Numbered from the stretch's first letter, positions 23,613-33,034 are shown. The stretch is 64,000 nt of DNA from Candidatus Edwardsbacteria bacterium RifOxyA12_full_54_48 (GCA_001777915.1 MFFN01000004.1:124001-188000), one strand, 5' to 3'. The notes: generated from the letters alone by a model not told the origin. Made by a program: numbers and translations.

Positions 23613-26600
23613 TTATCTTACTATCATCAGCTTCCTGGTGGAAACAAAGTCTCCTGCCTTAAGCTGGTAGATATAGACCCCGTTGGGCAGGAGATTATTG
23701 TTCCAGTTGATCTGGTGGTACCCGGCAGGCTTGGTTCCGATATCGAACCGTTTGACCGCCTGGCCCACCACGTTGTAGACCGTCAGGCTGACCTTCGATT
23801 CCCTGGGCAGCTGGTACTTGAAAGTGGTCTGCCCTCTTGAGGGATTGGGGTAGGCGTTGCCCAAGGCATAAACCTTTGGAATCGAGCCGGCCGGCCGGCC
23901 GGTTACGCCGGTCAGGTTATACAGCCAAACAGTCCTCGACGAACTTTGATTCCGGTTAAGATCGTGAGCGTGATCCCGGGCGCTGACCGAATAAGCTACG
24001 ATCAGGCTGTCTCCCGCGGCCAATATCTGGGCCGGGATGTTGGCGGCAAAGGTATCTGCCGTGGCCCTGTTCATGGCCACGCTGTCCCCGTCGTAATGCA
24101 GAAAGGCCGTAAAGATGCCGGAAAAATCCCGGATGACCGCTTTCACCGGGTAGGGCCCGTAGCCGCCGATGGAATCCGCGTCATCCGGCAGGCTGTCCCA
24201 CCAGGCGATGGTGGGCGGAACATTGTCCAGGTAATAGATGGGGTAGGTCAGAAGGTTGCCGGTCATGGCCGTGCCCAGCCCCAGGTTGTTGGTGGTGCCG
24301 CTTTGCGACAAGGGAACGATGTTGAGGTAATTCAGGCCCCACAGCAGGGAATCGCCGCCCCAGGCATAGGTCCAGTCCACCGTCTTGCCGGATCCATTCA
24401 CCGAAGCCTGGTGCCAGGCCTCCTGCCCGGTCATCCATTTATCCAGCACATGGTCCAAAGTGATCCAGTTGGGCGGCCAGTTCACCGAGGCCGTGCCGGT
24501 GATATATGGCCGATGGGTATAACTGCGGTGGTTGGTGCTGCTGTCGACGACTGCCGTTATGCCGGTGTCCCACTCCCTAACCGCATCGATCACCGTCACG
24601 CTGCTGCCGCCGTTGTTCACCACGTAGATCCTGTTGCTTACCGGGTTCACCGCCAGGTCGCAGGGGGCGGGGCCGGCGGCTATGGCGCAGGTCGTATTGG
24701 TGGCCCCGTCGATCACCGTCACGCTGTCGTTGCCGACGTTGGCCACGAAGATCATGTTGCTTACCGGGTTGACCGCCACGTCATAGGGCGATGGTCCGGT
24801 GGCCACCGTAGTGGTGTCGTTGGTGGCCCCGTCGATCACCGTGACGCTGGCGCTGCCTTCGTTGGCCACGTAGATCCTGTTGGTCAGCGGATTGACCGCC
24901 ACCGCCCGGGGTTTGGCGCCCACGGTCACTGTGGCCGTGTCGTTGGTGGCCCCGTCGATCACCGTGACGCTGGAGTCGTTGTAGTTGGCCACGTAGGCCT
25001 TGTTGGTCAGCGGGTTGACCGCCACCGCCCGGGGATTGGCGCCCGCCCATACGGTGGCCGTGCCGTTGGTGGCCCCGTCGATCACCGTCACGTTGGCATT
25101 GCCGTAGTTGGCCACGTATATCTTGTTGGTGGCCGGATTGACCGCCAGCGCGAAGGGGGCCGACCCGGTGGCCACGGTGGCGGTGTCGTTGGTGACCCCG
25201 TCGATCACCGTGACGCTGGAGTTGTTGCCGTTGGCCACGTAGACCTTGTTGGTCACCGGGTTCACCGCCACCGCCCGGGGGGTGGTCCGGGTGGGCACCG
25301 TGGTGGTTCCGCCGCTGGCTCCGTCGATCACCGTGACATTGTTGTCGTAGTAGTTCGCCACGTATGCCTTGTTGCTTACCGGGTTCACCGCCACCGCCCA
25401 GGGGGTGTCCCCGGCCGCCACCAGCGTGGTGTCGCCGGTGGCCCCGTCGATCACCGTGACATTGTCGCTGTTGGTGTTGGCCACGTAGACTTTATTCGTT
25501 ACCGGGTTCACCGCCGCATCATAGGGGATGGATCCGGCCGCCACGGTGGTGGTAGCGTAATGGCCGCCGTCGATCACCGTCATATTGTCGCCCATATGGT
25601 TGATGCTGTAGATCTTGTTGGTGGCCGGGTTGACCACTATGGCCTGGGGCCAGGTAAAATTCCCGGTGGAGATATTGGTTACGGCATGGGTGGCCCCGTC
25701 GATCACCGTCACGCTGTCCCCGGTATCGTTGGCGGTGTAGATCTTATTGGTCGCCGGGTTCACCGCTATGGCCTGGGGAGGCGATCCCAGGGCCACTCTG
25801 GTCTTGGCGTGGGTGGCCCCGTCGATCACCGTTACGCTGTTGTCGTTGTAGTTGGCCGCGTAGATCTTGTTGGTCACCGGGTTCACCGCCAGAGCTTGGC
25901 CTTCGCCATCCAATAACACGGTGCTGGTGTCGTCATGGCTGTCCCCGACCACCATCACCAACCGGCCGTCGCCCCTGGTGGCATAGACCATGTCGGTGGA
26001 GGGGTTCACCGCCACCGCAAAGGCGTAGGTTCCGCTGGGGGCTATGTTGATGGTCTCCACCCAATTATCAATACCGGACAACTCGGTCAGGTAATGGCTG
26101 CCGGCGTTGGCCACGTAGATCATGTCGGTCACTGTGTTCACGGCTATGGCGTAGGGCACGTCTCTTCCCGTCACCTTCACTGCGGAATTGTTGGTCCCGT
26201 CGATCACGGTGATATTGGCGCTGCCCTCGTTGGCCACGTAGATCTTGTTGGTCATGGGATTCAGCGCCACGGCGCGGGGATGGGTACCGGTCGCCACGGT
26301 GACGGTGCCATGGGTGGCCCCGTCTATCACCGTTACGGTGCTGTCGTCATAGTTGGCCACGTAGATCTTGTTGGTGTATGGATTGACCGCCAGGGCTATG
26401 GGATACTGGCCCACCCTCACCCTGGTCGCAGACAGGGTGGCTCCGTCTATTATGGTGACGCTGTCGGCGTACCGGTTGGCCACGTAGATCTTGTTGGTGA
26501 CCGGGTTCACCGCACCGGCCACCGGCCAGGAGCCGGCTTTTATGGTGGCGGTGGCCCAGTCGGCCCGGCAGGTCGCCGCACCGCCCAGAAGCGTTGCCAG

Positions 26601-26633
26601 CAAGGCTAAAAACGGGATGATTATTTTTTTCAT
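23613..26633 (-). CDS. Secreted YVTN-repeat beta-propeller protein with C-terminal sorting domain
   Basis: A 1006-residue protein. A signal peptide covers residues 1-24 (MKKIIIPFLALLATLLGGAA). Then come 16 YVTN-type units of 41-43 residues each, with the core AVNPVTNKIYVAN and VTVIDGAT, to about residue 690. They probably form two beta-propellers. A region at about 695-900 of unknown fold follows. The last 85 residues are a FlgD-like/Por-type sorting domain (YPNPSRGQTTFKYQLP, LPNGVYIYQL). It should be secreted or surface-anchored. YVTN repeats are typical of surface proteins, but the ligand is unknown. Confidence 0.9.
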   Translation of the reverse strand: MKKIIIPFLALLATLLGGAATCRADWATATIKAGSWPVAGAVNPVTNKIYVANRYADSVTIIDGATLSATRVRVGQYPIALAVNPYTNKIYVANYDDSTVTVIDGATHGTVTVATGTHPRAVALNPMTNKIYVANEGSANITVIDGTNNSAVKVTGRDVPYAIAVNTVTDMIYVANAGSHYLTELSGIDNWVETINIAPSGTYAFAVAVNPSTDMVYATRGDGRLVMVVGDSHDDTSTVLLDGEGQALAVNPVTNKIYAANYNDNSVTVIDGATHAKTRVALGSPPQAIAVNPATNKIYTANDTGDSVTVIDGATHAVTNISTGNFTWPQAIVVNPATNKIYSINHMGDNMTVIDGGHYATTTVAAGSIPYDAAVNPVTNKVYVANTNSDNVTVIDGATGDTTLVAAGDTPWAVAVNPVSNKAYVANYYDNNVTVIDGASGGTTTVPTRTTPRAVAVNPVTNKVYVANGNNSSVTVIDGVTNDTATVATGSAPFALAVNPATNKIYVANYGNANVTVIDGATNGTATVWAGANPRAVAVNPLTNKAYVANYNDSSVTVIDGATNDTATVTVGAKPRAVAVNPLTNRIYVANEGSASVTVIDGATNDTTTVATGPSPYDVAVNPVSNMIFVANVGNDSVTVIDGATNTTCAIAAGPAPCDLAVNPVSNRIYVVNNGGSSVTVIDAVREWDTGITAVVDSSTNHRSYTHRPYITGTASVNWPPNWITLDHVLDKWMTGQEAWHQASVNGSGKTVDWTYAWGGDSLLWGLNYLNIVPLSQSGTTNNLGLGTAMTGNLLTYPIYYLDNVPPTIAWWDSLPDDADSIGGYGPYPVKAVIRDFSGIFTAFLHYDGDSVAMNRATADTFAANIPAQILAAGDSLIVAYSVSARDHAHDLNRNQSSSRTVWLYNLTGVTGRPAGSIPKVYALGNAYPNPSRGQTTFKYQLPRESKVSLTVYNVVGQAVKRFDIGTKPAGYHQINWNNNLLPNGVYIYQLKAGDFVSTRKLMIVR

Positions 26634-26755
26634 ATCTGTTCCTTGTGAATTATGTTTTCAGGGAAAGCGCCACCAGTTTTTGATGATCCATTGTGAACAT
26701 TTATGTTATCTTAAAACCACCCTAAATGCAAGATGAATTTCATTATGCCAGACAA

Positions 26756-26784
26756 AAGGGGCCGCCCCTTTGGGGCGGCCCCTT
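26756..26784 (-). terminator. Intrinsic terminator after the purine permease
   Basis: Stem AAGGGGCCGCCCC with GGGGCGGCCCCTT around a 3-nt loop, followed on the minus strand by TTTTGTC. Confidence 0.85.
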
Positions 26785-26830
26785 GGCAAAAAAGATATGT
26801 TCCCTTGAGGCCTGATGATGAATTTGACCG

Positions 26831-28153
26831 TCACCTGAACTCCGGGCTGATCAGGAAGAACAGCAGTCCCAGCGCCGCCAGCACGTACATGGCCGGGGCT
26901 ATGGTCCTGGCCCGGCCGGTCAGGGCCTTGATCAGGACGTAGGATAGGAAGCCCAGGGTGATGCCGTTGGAGATGCTGTAGGTGAAGGGCATGGCGGCGA
27001 TGGTGATGAAGGCCGGCACCGCCTCGGAGTAGTCGCTGAAATCTATCTTCAGCACCGGCTCCATCATCATGATGCCCACTATGATCAGGGCCGGGGCCAC
27101 CGCCGCCGCCGGGACCAGGCCCACCAGCGGAGCCGCGGCCATGGCCGCCAAAAACAGCAGGCCGGTGACCACCGCGGTCAGCCCGGTCCTGCCGCCCTCC
27201 TCCACCCCGGCCGCGCTCTCGATGAACGAGGTCACGGTGGAGGTTCCGGCCAAAGCTCCCACGACCGGGCCCATGGAATCGGCCAGCAGCACCCGTCCCA
27301 CCCGGGGGATCTTGCCCTTATCGTCCAGGAACTTCGCCTTGACCGACACCCCGATGATGGTCCCGGCCGTGTCGAAGAAGTCCACGAACAGCAGGGTGAA
27401 GATCAGCGCGGCGAACTGCCAGCGCAGGGCGCCCAGGATGTCCAGCTGGAAAAAGGTGGGGCTAAGCGAGGGGGCCAGCAGGCTAAGCCCGGCGCCGTCG
27501 GGCCGGAAGGCGGGGATGAGGCTGAGAAGCGTGCCGGCCGCGATCCCGATCAGGATGGCCCCCTTGACCTTCCTGGTCAGCAGGATGGTGGTGATGATGA
27601 TCCCGACCGAGGCCAGCAGCACCTGGGGCCAGACCTGGGGACTGGCGAAGCGGGAGATGGTGACGAAGGTGGCCGGATGCGGGGCGATGATGCCGGCGTT
27701 GGCGAAGCCGATGAAGGTCAGGAACAGGCCGATCCCGGCGCTGATGGCGCATTTCAGGGAAAAGGGGATGGCGTCTATCACGATCTCGCGCAGCCTGGTC
27801 ATGGTGACCAGCAGGATGATCACCCCCTCGATGAAGAAGAACCCCAGCCCGATCCGCCAGTCGATCCCCATCCCGGCGCAGATGCTGTAGGCGAAGTAGG
27901 CGTTGATGCCCATGCCGGGGGCCAGGGCTATCGGGTAGTTGGACAGCAGTCCCATGGCGATGGTGATCAGCCCCGAGGCCAGGCAAGTGGCCAGGGTCAC
28001 CGCGCCCTTGTCCATCCCGGCGGCCGCCAGGATCATGGGATTGGCGGCGATGATGTAGGACATGGCCATGAAGGTGGTGATCCCGGCCAGGATCTCGGTC
28101 CGGACGTTGGTCCGGTTCTCCTTCAGTTTGAAGAGCCGGTCAAGCAAGGTCAT
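26831..28153 (-). CDS. NCS2-family purine permease (AzgA/PbuG-like)
   Basis: A 440-residue transporter with about 12-14 membrane segments. It belongs to the AzgA-type subgroup that imports adenine, guanine or hypoxanthine. Seen motifs: AGITTFMAMSYIIAANP, APGMGINAYFAY, LFVDFFDTAGT and the GTSTVTSFIESAAGVEEGGRTG loop. A guanine deaminase is encoded 10 kb away (38306-39571), which fits purine salvage. Start ATG 28153. The downstream end carries a strong terminator. Confidence 0.9.
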   Translation of the reverse strand: MTLLDRLFKLKENRTNVRTEILAGITTFMAMSYIIAANPMILAAAGMDKGAVTLATCLASGLITIAMGLLSNYPIALAPGMGINAYFAYSICAGMGIDWRIGLGFFFIEGVIILLVTMTRLREIVIDAIPFSLKCAISAGIGLFLTFIGFANAGIIAPHPATFVTISRFASPQVWPQVLLASVGIIITTILLTRKVKGAILIGIAAGTLLSLIPAFRPDGAGLSLLAPSLSPTFFQLDILGALRWQFAALIFTLLFVDFFDTAGTIIGVSVKAKFLDDKGKIPRVGRVLLADSMGPVVGALAGTSTVTSFIESAAGVEEGGRTGLTAVVTGLLFLAAMAAAPLVGLVPAAAVAPALIIVGIMMMEPVLKIDFSDYSEAVPAFITIAAMPFTYSISNGITLGFLSYVLIKALTGRARTIAPAMYVLAALGLLFFLISPEFR

Positions 28154-28168
28154 CTCCTTGTTCGGGTG

Positions 28169-28429
28169 TTATTTTTTAAAGGTTTCAAGATAGAGGGCTA
28201 CCGCCACCATCAGGTAGGCGAGGATCCTGATGGCTATCAACAGGGACTCCAATTGGATCTGCAAATCGAAAAGGGTGGCCAGATGGGTGCCTCCGAACAG
28301 GCCGAAGGCCAGGCCGACCATCAAAGCGGTCCGGTTCTTTTTATTCCGGTAGCCCCAGATGCCGAATCCCAGGATGACCAGGCATAAAATAAGGTTGATC
28401 AGGTATATCAGTTTGACAGCTTCGATCAT
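28169..28429 (-). CDS. Small hypothetical membrane protein
   Basis: An 86-residue protein with two or three hydrophobic helices (about 2-24, 35-52, 57-80). ATG 28429 is chosen because GAGGAGGT stands just before it; an upstream frame to 28462 lacks such a site. It is located 15 bases upstream of the purine permease and is probably co-transcribed with it. No family was recognised. Confidence 0.6.
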   Translation of the reverse strand: MIEAVKLIYLINLILCLVILGFGIWGYRNKKNRTALMVGLAFGLFGGTHLATLFDLQIQLESLLIAIRILAYLMVAVALYLETFKK

Positions 28430-28468
28430 GGGACCTCCTCGTTTATTATATTGTGTGGACAAGTTATT

Positions 28469-28498
28469 GATGCCGCAGAAAACCTTCCCTGCGGCATC
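28469..28498 (-). terminator. Hairpin between two small minus-strand genes
   Basis: Arms GATGCCGCAG and CTGCGGCATC (10 bp, perfect) with a 10-nt loop, 19 bases after the stop of the 28518-28970 gene. No clear T-run, so it may only attenuate. Confidence 0.5.
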
Positions 28499-28517
28499 GT
28501 TATGATGAACTCTTCCC

Positions 28518-28970
28518 TTAGTCCTTGGAGCTGGCCTTGACGGCGGTCCGTGGCTTGGGCTTGCCGGAGGTCTTTTTAAGCGCCTTCAATACCACCTTGG
28601 GCTTGCTTCCGCTTTCCAGATATATTACCTCGATCTGGGTGCCGGAGATGATGTCCCCGAAGCCGTATCCGTCATCGTGCTCGGCGGTGTAGAATTTCTT
28701 GCCGTCGCGGGAGATGATCCCGGAGAAGGCCTCGGTGGTATCCACCCCCAGCAGGTTCCAGGCCTTGTAACCGGTGATCATGCGGCCCTTCTGCTCCTCG
28801 ACGACGAAGGTGTATTGGGATGACTGGACGTGCCCCCGGTCTTTGTGGTGGGAGACGGTCGAACCCTCCCAGGTCCCTACCAGATTGGGCTGGGGGCTTT
28901 TCTGGGTCCAGGCGGTCATGGCAAAAGCCAACCCGATAAGAACCACGATGGCTGCCAGTAATTTTTTCAT
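28518..28970 (-). CDS. Hypothetical secreted protein
   Basis: A 150-residue protein with a signal peptide (MKKLLAAIVVLIGLAFAMTA, cleavage near AWT-QK). The mature part has GTWEGSTVSHH and TGYKAWN, which look like a small lipocalin-like or beta-barrel domain. It ends in a basic tail rich in Lys and Ser. No Cys lipobox is seen. No function is assigned. Confidence 0.65.
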   Translation of the reverse strand: MKKLLAAIVVLIGLAFAMTAWTQKSPQPNLVGTWEGSTVSHHKDRGHVQSSQYTFVVEEQKGRMITGYKAWNLLGVDTTEAFSGIISRDGKKFYTAEHDDGYGFGDIISGTQIEVIYLESGSKPKVVLKALKKTSGKPKPRTAVKASSKD

Positions 28971-29093
28971 GGGTTTCCTTTCGATAATGATTGTTATTGG
29001 TTTATATTTTTAATGGATTTCATTAAATCAACATTTTGTTATGTTATCTTAAAAGAGAAACAAAAGCAAGAAATATTTGGCATTGCAATAAAA

Positions 29094-29116
29094 AAGCCCA
29101 TCTGATTGACGGGCTT
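29094..29116 (-). terminator. Intrinsic terminator after threonine aldolase
   Basis: Arms AAGCCC and GGGCTT with an 11-nt loop, followed on the minus strand by TTTTTATTG; 13 bases after the stop. Confidence 0.75.
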
Positions 29117-29129
29117 GGGACTTGTGATA

Positions 29130-30158
29130 TTAAAAAACGGTCTTTAATATTTTGCCGGCCCGGACAATATCCCCATCACTTACATCCAGGTGGGTCACCG
29201 CCCGCAGCTTGGTGGTTCCGAACGGTATAACCCACAGGCCCTTTAGGGCCAGCTTCTTCATGGCCTGCTCGGAATTCATGCCGGTCCGTTTGATGTCAAA
29301 AACGATTATGTTGGTCTGCACGCTCGTCAGATCGATTTTGATTTTTGATATTTGGGAAATCGTCTGGCCCAGCATCTTGGCCCTCCTATGGTCATCGGCC
29401 ATCCTTTTGATGTTATGCTTCAGGGCATAAAGACCCGCCCCGGCCAAAATTCCTGATTGGCGCATGCCGCCGCCCAGCATCTTGCGGTTACGGGCCGCCA
29501 CGGCAATGAACTTTTTTTCTCCGGCCAGCACCGAGCCCACCGGGCAGCCCATCCCCTTGGAGAAGCAGACCATCACCGAATCAAAATATTTGGCGTATTC
29601 TTTGAGCGGGATCCCTGTGGCCACCGAGGCGTTCCACAGGCGGGCCCCGTCCAGATGCATTTTGATCCCCTGCTTTTTGCATATGGCCGATATCTTTTTG
29701 ATCTCATCCAGCGGATAGACCGTTCCGCCCGCCCGGTTGTGGGTGTTCTCCAGGCAGACCAGGGTGGTGGCCGGCTGATGAATATCATTCGGGCGGATGG
29801 CATCCTGTACCTGTCTGGCAACCATCACCCCGCCGGGCCCGCTCAGGGTGTTGAACTGCACCCCGGACATCACCGCCGCCCCGGCCACCTCGTAGCGGAA
29901 GATGTGCGATTCGTAATCCAGGATCACCTCATCCCCCGGCCGGGTATGGGTCATGATGGCCAGCTGGTTCCCCATGGTGCCGGAGGGCACGAACAGCCCG
30001 GCCGGCTTGCCCAGCAGTTTGGCGGTCTCGTTTTGCAGTTTGATGACGGTGGGGTCGTCGCCCAGCACGTCGTCGCCCAGCGGCGCGGCCATCATGGCCT
30101 TGATCATGGCCGGGGTGGGCCGGGTGACGGTATCGGAACGCAGGTCTATTATCTTCAT
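29130..30158 (-). CDS. ltaE: Low-specificity L-threonine aldolase
   Basis: A 342-residue PLP enzyme that cleaves L-threonine or allo-threonine to glycine and acetaldehyde. The N-terminal DLRSDTVTRPTPAM and GDDVLGDDPTV are diagnostic. The PLP lysine is in FSKGMGCPVGS, and HLDGARLWNA holds the PLP-binding Asp. Length is typical. It appears monocistronic, closed by its own terminator. Confidence 0.93.
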   Translation of the reverse strand: MKIIDLRSDTVTRPTPAMIKAMMAAPLGDDVLGDDPTVIKLQNETAKLLGKPAGLFVPSGTMGNQLAIMTHTRPGDEVILDYESHIFRYEVAGAAVMSGVQFNTLSGPGGVMVARQVQDAIRPNDIHQPATTLVCLENTHNRAGGTVYPLDEIKKISAICKKQGIKMHLDGARLWNASVATGIPLKEYAKYFDSVMVCFSKGMGCPVGSVLAGEKKFIAVAARNRKMLGGGMRQSGILAGAGLYALKHNIKRMADDHRRAKMLGQTISQISKIKIDLTSVQTNIIVFDIKRTGMNSEQAMKKLALKGLWVIPFGTTKLRAVTHLDVSDGDIVRAGKILKTVF

Positions 30159-30202
30159 CTTGATTTATTGTTTGTGATTTTAGTTTTTCGCGGTTTGAAA
30201 TG

Positions 30203-30697
30203 TTACCCGAATTTAGCTGAAAAGATAAACGGAATTTTGGAATCTATGAATCTACGACTGGTGGCGATTTCTAAAGAAAAGGTATATCCGCTCCGAGACA
30301 TATTGCTTATACCTATTGGGATATAAAAATCATAATTGGTTTTGGGTTCTGGAACATTCCATCCTGCTTTATAAAATACATCGCTACCTGGTAACGGGGG
30401 TATTGCCGTTACCAAAACTCCAGTATATAATGTGGTCCTCATATTTCTTTGCCCTCTGAAATGATATTTTGGTCCGGCATAATAACCCCAAATACCGCCG
30501 CCTGCTTCAATGTTCAATATGGGCAATATAAAATAATCTAACGACGCCGAAACAAGTATTGTCGGGCCGCCCAAATTCAAACTTAAACCCATAGGCCTTT
30601 TAACCCTCGGGTTCTCAACCGCAAAACTTGTTGCTTCTTGCGTATATATGACCGAACTAAACAATAGGGCGATTATAAGGAGTTTGATTTTTTTCAT
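30203..30697 (-). CDS. AT-rich hypothetical secreted/outer-membrane protein
   Basis: A 164-residue protein with a signal peptide (MKKIKLLIIALLFSSVIYT). Alternating hydrophobic and glycine/aromatic residues follow (SLNLGGPTILVSASLDYF, EAGGGIWGYYAGPKYHF), suggesting a small outer-membrane beta-barrel. ATG 30697 is used because it begins the signal peptide; the frame is open upstream to 30775. Base composition is much more AT-rich than the neighbouring ltaE and lpxB, which suggests separate ancestry. Confidence 0.6.
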   Translation of the reverse strand: MKKIKLLIIALLFSSVIYTQEATSFAVENPRVKRPMGLSLNLGGPTILVSASLDYFILPILNIEAGGGIWGYYAGPKYHFRGQRNMRTTLYTGVLVTAIPPLPGSDVFYKAGWNVPEPKTNYDFYIPIGISNMSRSGYTFSLEIATSRRFIDSKIPFIFSAKFG

Positions 30698-30820
30698 ATT
30701 TAATTTATCTTCGTTTATGCCATACATGCAGTTTTGGGCGATGAGCTCTTCGCCTCTAAAGTCACACCGCTTCAAACCTTTTCAAACACCGCCTTGCTTT
30801 CCACCATATCTTCCCTCTCC

Positions 30821-31972
30821 TTACGGGGGAGGGATTAAGGGAGGGGTCAAACATTCCAGAATCTCCTCCGCCGCCCGCCGGGCCGCTCCCGGCTCGCCCA
30901 GTAACTGCGGGATCCTGGCCAGTTCGTTGATCACCGCCTGGCGCGGAGGACCGTCTTCCAATAGCATCTTGGCCATCAGGAAGATGGCCCCCGGCCGGGC
31001 CTCCCATTGCAAAAACTCCGGAACCACCTTCTTGCCCGCCACCAGGTTCACCAGCCCGATGAACGGGAGTTTGACCAGGGACTTGCCGATGATAAATGAC
31101 AGGGGATTGGTCCTATAGATGATGATCATCGGGGTCCCGGCCAGGCCTGTCTCCAGGGTGGCGGTGCCCGAGGCCACCAGTACCAGGCGGCTGTGGGCCA
31201 TCAGATCATAGGCCTGGTTTTCTACCAGGGCAACATTGATGTTGCATCTATCCAGCTGCTCTTTTATATATTGCCGGTCGATATGGGGCGCCAGCCCCAG
31301 ACCGAACTGAATGTTTTGATCTTCGTTATGAAGCAGCTGGCAGGCCTGCAGCATGGCCGGCAGGATCTTCTCCACCTCCTGGCGGCGGCTGCCCGGCAGT
31401 ATTCCTACCAAAGCTTCATTAAAATTCAATCCATGCTGCCGGCAGAATTCCTCTTTTCCCAGAGAGGGTTTCACGGTATCCCTCAAGGGGTTCCCCACAT
31501 ATTTGGCCGGCACTTTCAGCCTTTGGTAGAATTTCTCCTCGAAGGGCAGGATCACCAGCATCTTCTTTACTAGGCGCCTGATCAACCTGACCCTCCGTTT
31601 ACCCCAGGCCCACACCTGCGGTGAAATGTAGTAGACGACCTCGATGCCCGCCTTTCTGGCGATCTTGGCGAAACGAAGATTGAACCCGGGGTAATCTATC
31701 AGCACCAACAGATCGGGCTGGCGACTGACCAGCAGCTCCTCCAACCTTTTGAAGACCGAACGGATGAACGGCAGATGGGCCAGCACCTCCACAAAGCCCA
31801 TGAAGGAGAATTCCCTGATGTGGTAGACCAGCTCCATGCCGGCCGCCTGCATGCTCTCCCCGCCGATGCCGTAGATCTCCAGGCCGGGGTCCAGCTTCCT
31901 GAGTTCGCGCACCAGCATCCCGCCGTGCAGATCGCCGGAGGTCTCCCCGGCAATGATCATTATTCTGGTCAT
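30821..31972 (-). CDS. lpxB: Lipid-A-disaccharide synthase
   Basis: A 383-residue glycosyltransferase that condenses UDP-diacylglucosamine with lipid X to the lipid A disaccharide. The family signature IIAGETSGDLHGG opens the protein. IYGIGGESMQAAGM, YYISPQVWAWG and PGSRRQEVEKILP follow, with SGTATLE near residue 265. It marks a diderm cell with lipopolysaccharide. The last dozen codons (LTPPLIPPP) run into a GC-palindromic intergenic sequence, so the original C-terminus may have been replaced. Other lpx genes are not in the window. Confidence 0.94.
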   Translation of the reverse strand: MTRIMIIAGETSGDLHGGMLVRELRKLDPGLEIYGIGGESMQAAGMELVYHIREFSFMGFVEVLAHLPFIRSVFKRLEELLVSRQPDLLVLIDYPGFNLRFAKIARKAGIEVVYYISPQVWAWGKRRVRLIRRLVKKMLVILPFEEKFYQRLKVPAKYVGNPLRDTVKPSLGKEEFCRQHGLNFNEALVGILPGSRRQEVEKILPAMLQACQLLHNEDQNIQFGLGLAPHIDRQYIKEQLDRCNINVALVENQAYDLMAHSRLVLVASGTATLETGLAGTPMIIIYRTNPLSFIIGKSLVKLPFIGLVNLVAGKKVVPEFLQWEARPGAIFLMAKMLLEDGPPRQAVINELARIPQLLGEPGAARRAAEEILECLTPPLIPPP

Positions 31973-32063
31973 AACTGTAAATTCTTTGCCGTACGATTTT
32001 CAAGTATAGCAGTTATTTGCTTTTCCTGGCAAGCCAAATGTTAAAAAGCCCCTCCGCTTTTTC

Positions 32064-32093
32064 TTGACTAAAAGATGCCCCAGCGGTTATAAT
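32064..32093 (+). promoter_or_regulatory. Promoter of terC, positioned for a leaderless transcript
   Basis: TTGACT (32064-32069), 18 bp and a perfect TATAAT (32088-32093). The ATG of terC is at 32101, 7 bases after the -10, where initiation is expected. No Shine-Dalgarno precedes the ATG (CCCACCC). Confidence 0.75.
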
Positions 32094-32100
32094 CCCACCC

Positions 32101-33012
32101 ATGCATCAATTATTAATGTGGTCCATATTCTCGGTGATGGTGTCGGGAATGCTTTTTATCGATATCTTTGCCACCAGCCACCGTCATCACTCCATGTCCA
32201 CCCGCAAGGCCCTGTTGTGGAGCATCGTCTGGATAAGCACCGCCCTGGTGTTCTGCCTGGGCATCTGGTATTTCCAGGGCCGGCTGCGGGCCCTGGAATT
32301 CCTGACCGGCTATATAATAGAAAAATCGCTTTCGGTGGACAACCTGTTCGTATTCATCATGATCTTCGCCAGCTTCAAGCTGGGGCCGGAGCGCCAGCCG
32401 CTGGTGCTCAAATGGGGCATCCTGGGCGCGGTGATCATGAGGGTGGTGCTGATCCTGTTCGGGGTGGCCCTGATGCAGGCCTTCCACTGGGTGATCTACG
32501 TCTTCGGGGCCATTCTGCTGTTCACCGCCTACCGCATGGCCTTCGACGAAGCCCAGGACATCGAGATCGAAAAGCACCTGATGGTCAGGCTGTCGCGCAA
32601 ATTGTTTCCCGTCAGCTGCGCCGACAATAAGGAAAAATTCTTCGTCCGGGAGGCCGGAAAACTTTGCGCCACCTCGTTATTCGTGGCCCTGCTGGTGGTG
32701 GAGGCCTCGGACCTGGTCTTCGCGGTGGATTCCATCCCAGCGGTGCTGGGCATCACCCGGGACCCCTTCATCGCCATCACCTCCAACATCTTCGCCATCT
32801 TGGGCCTGCGGGCCCTGTATTTCCTGCTGGCCAACATCGTCATGAAATTCCGCTTCCTTAATTACGGCGTGGCGCTGATCCTGGGCTTTGTGGGGGTCAA
32901 GATGATCCTGGCTGATGTCTTCCACATCTCCATCGGCCTGTCGCTGGGGGTGATCATCCTTATCTTGGCCGGTTCGATCGTGGCCTCGCTGCTGCTAAAA
33001 CCCAAAGAATAG
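32101..33012 (+). CDS. TerC/Alx-family membrane protein
   Basis: A 303-residue integral membrane protein with about eight or nine helices. The family hallmarks are EKSLSVDNLFVFIMIF near residue 75 and EASDLVFAVDSIPAVLGITRD near residue 200, followed by TSNIFAILGLRALYF. The conserved Asp and Glu in these helices are thought to bind divalent metal. TerC/Alx proteins are linked to tellurite resistance and Mn2+ export. It stands alone on the plus strand between lpxB and the EamA gene, with its own promoter and terminator. Confidence 0.92.
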   Translation: MHQLLMWSIFSVMVSGMLFIDIFATSHRHHSMSTRKALLWSIVWISTALVFCLGIWYFQGRLRALEFLTGYIIEKSLSVDNLFVFIMIFASFKLGPERQPLVLKWGILGAVIMRVVLILFGVALMQAFHWVIYVFGAILLFTAYRMAFDEAQDIEIEKHLMVRLSRKLFPVSCADNKEKFFVREAGKLCATSLFVALLVVEASDLVFAVDSIPAVLGITRDPFIAITSNIFAILGLRALYFLLANIVMKFRFLNYGVALILGFVGVKMILADVFHISIGLSLGVIILILAGSIVASLLLKPKE

Positions 33013-33034
33013 TTGTTTCCGGACGATACCACCT

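Noticed and set aside
23946-25916. Long plus-strand open frame of 656 codons opposite the YVTN gene
   Set aside because: It is a shadow of the repeat gene: its periodic His/Val/Gly pattern is the complement of the YVTN repeats, and no family or ribosome site fits.
24580-26530. Regular repeats that could suggest a CRISPR-like array
   Set aside because: The units are 123-129 bp, fully coding and translate to YVTN repeats; there are no spacers.
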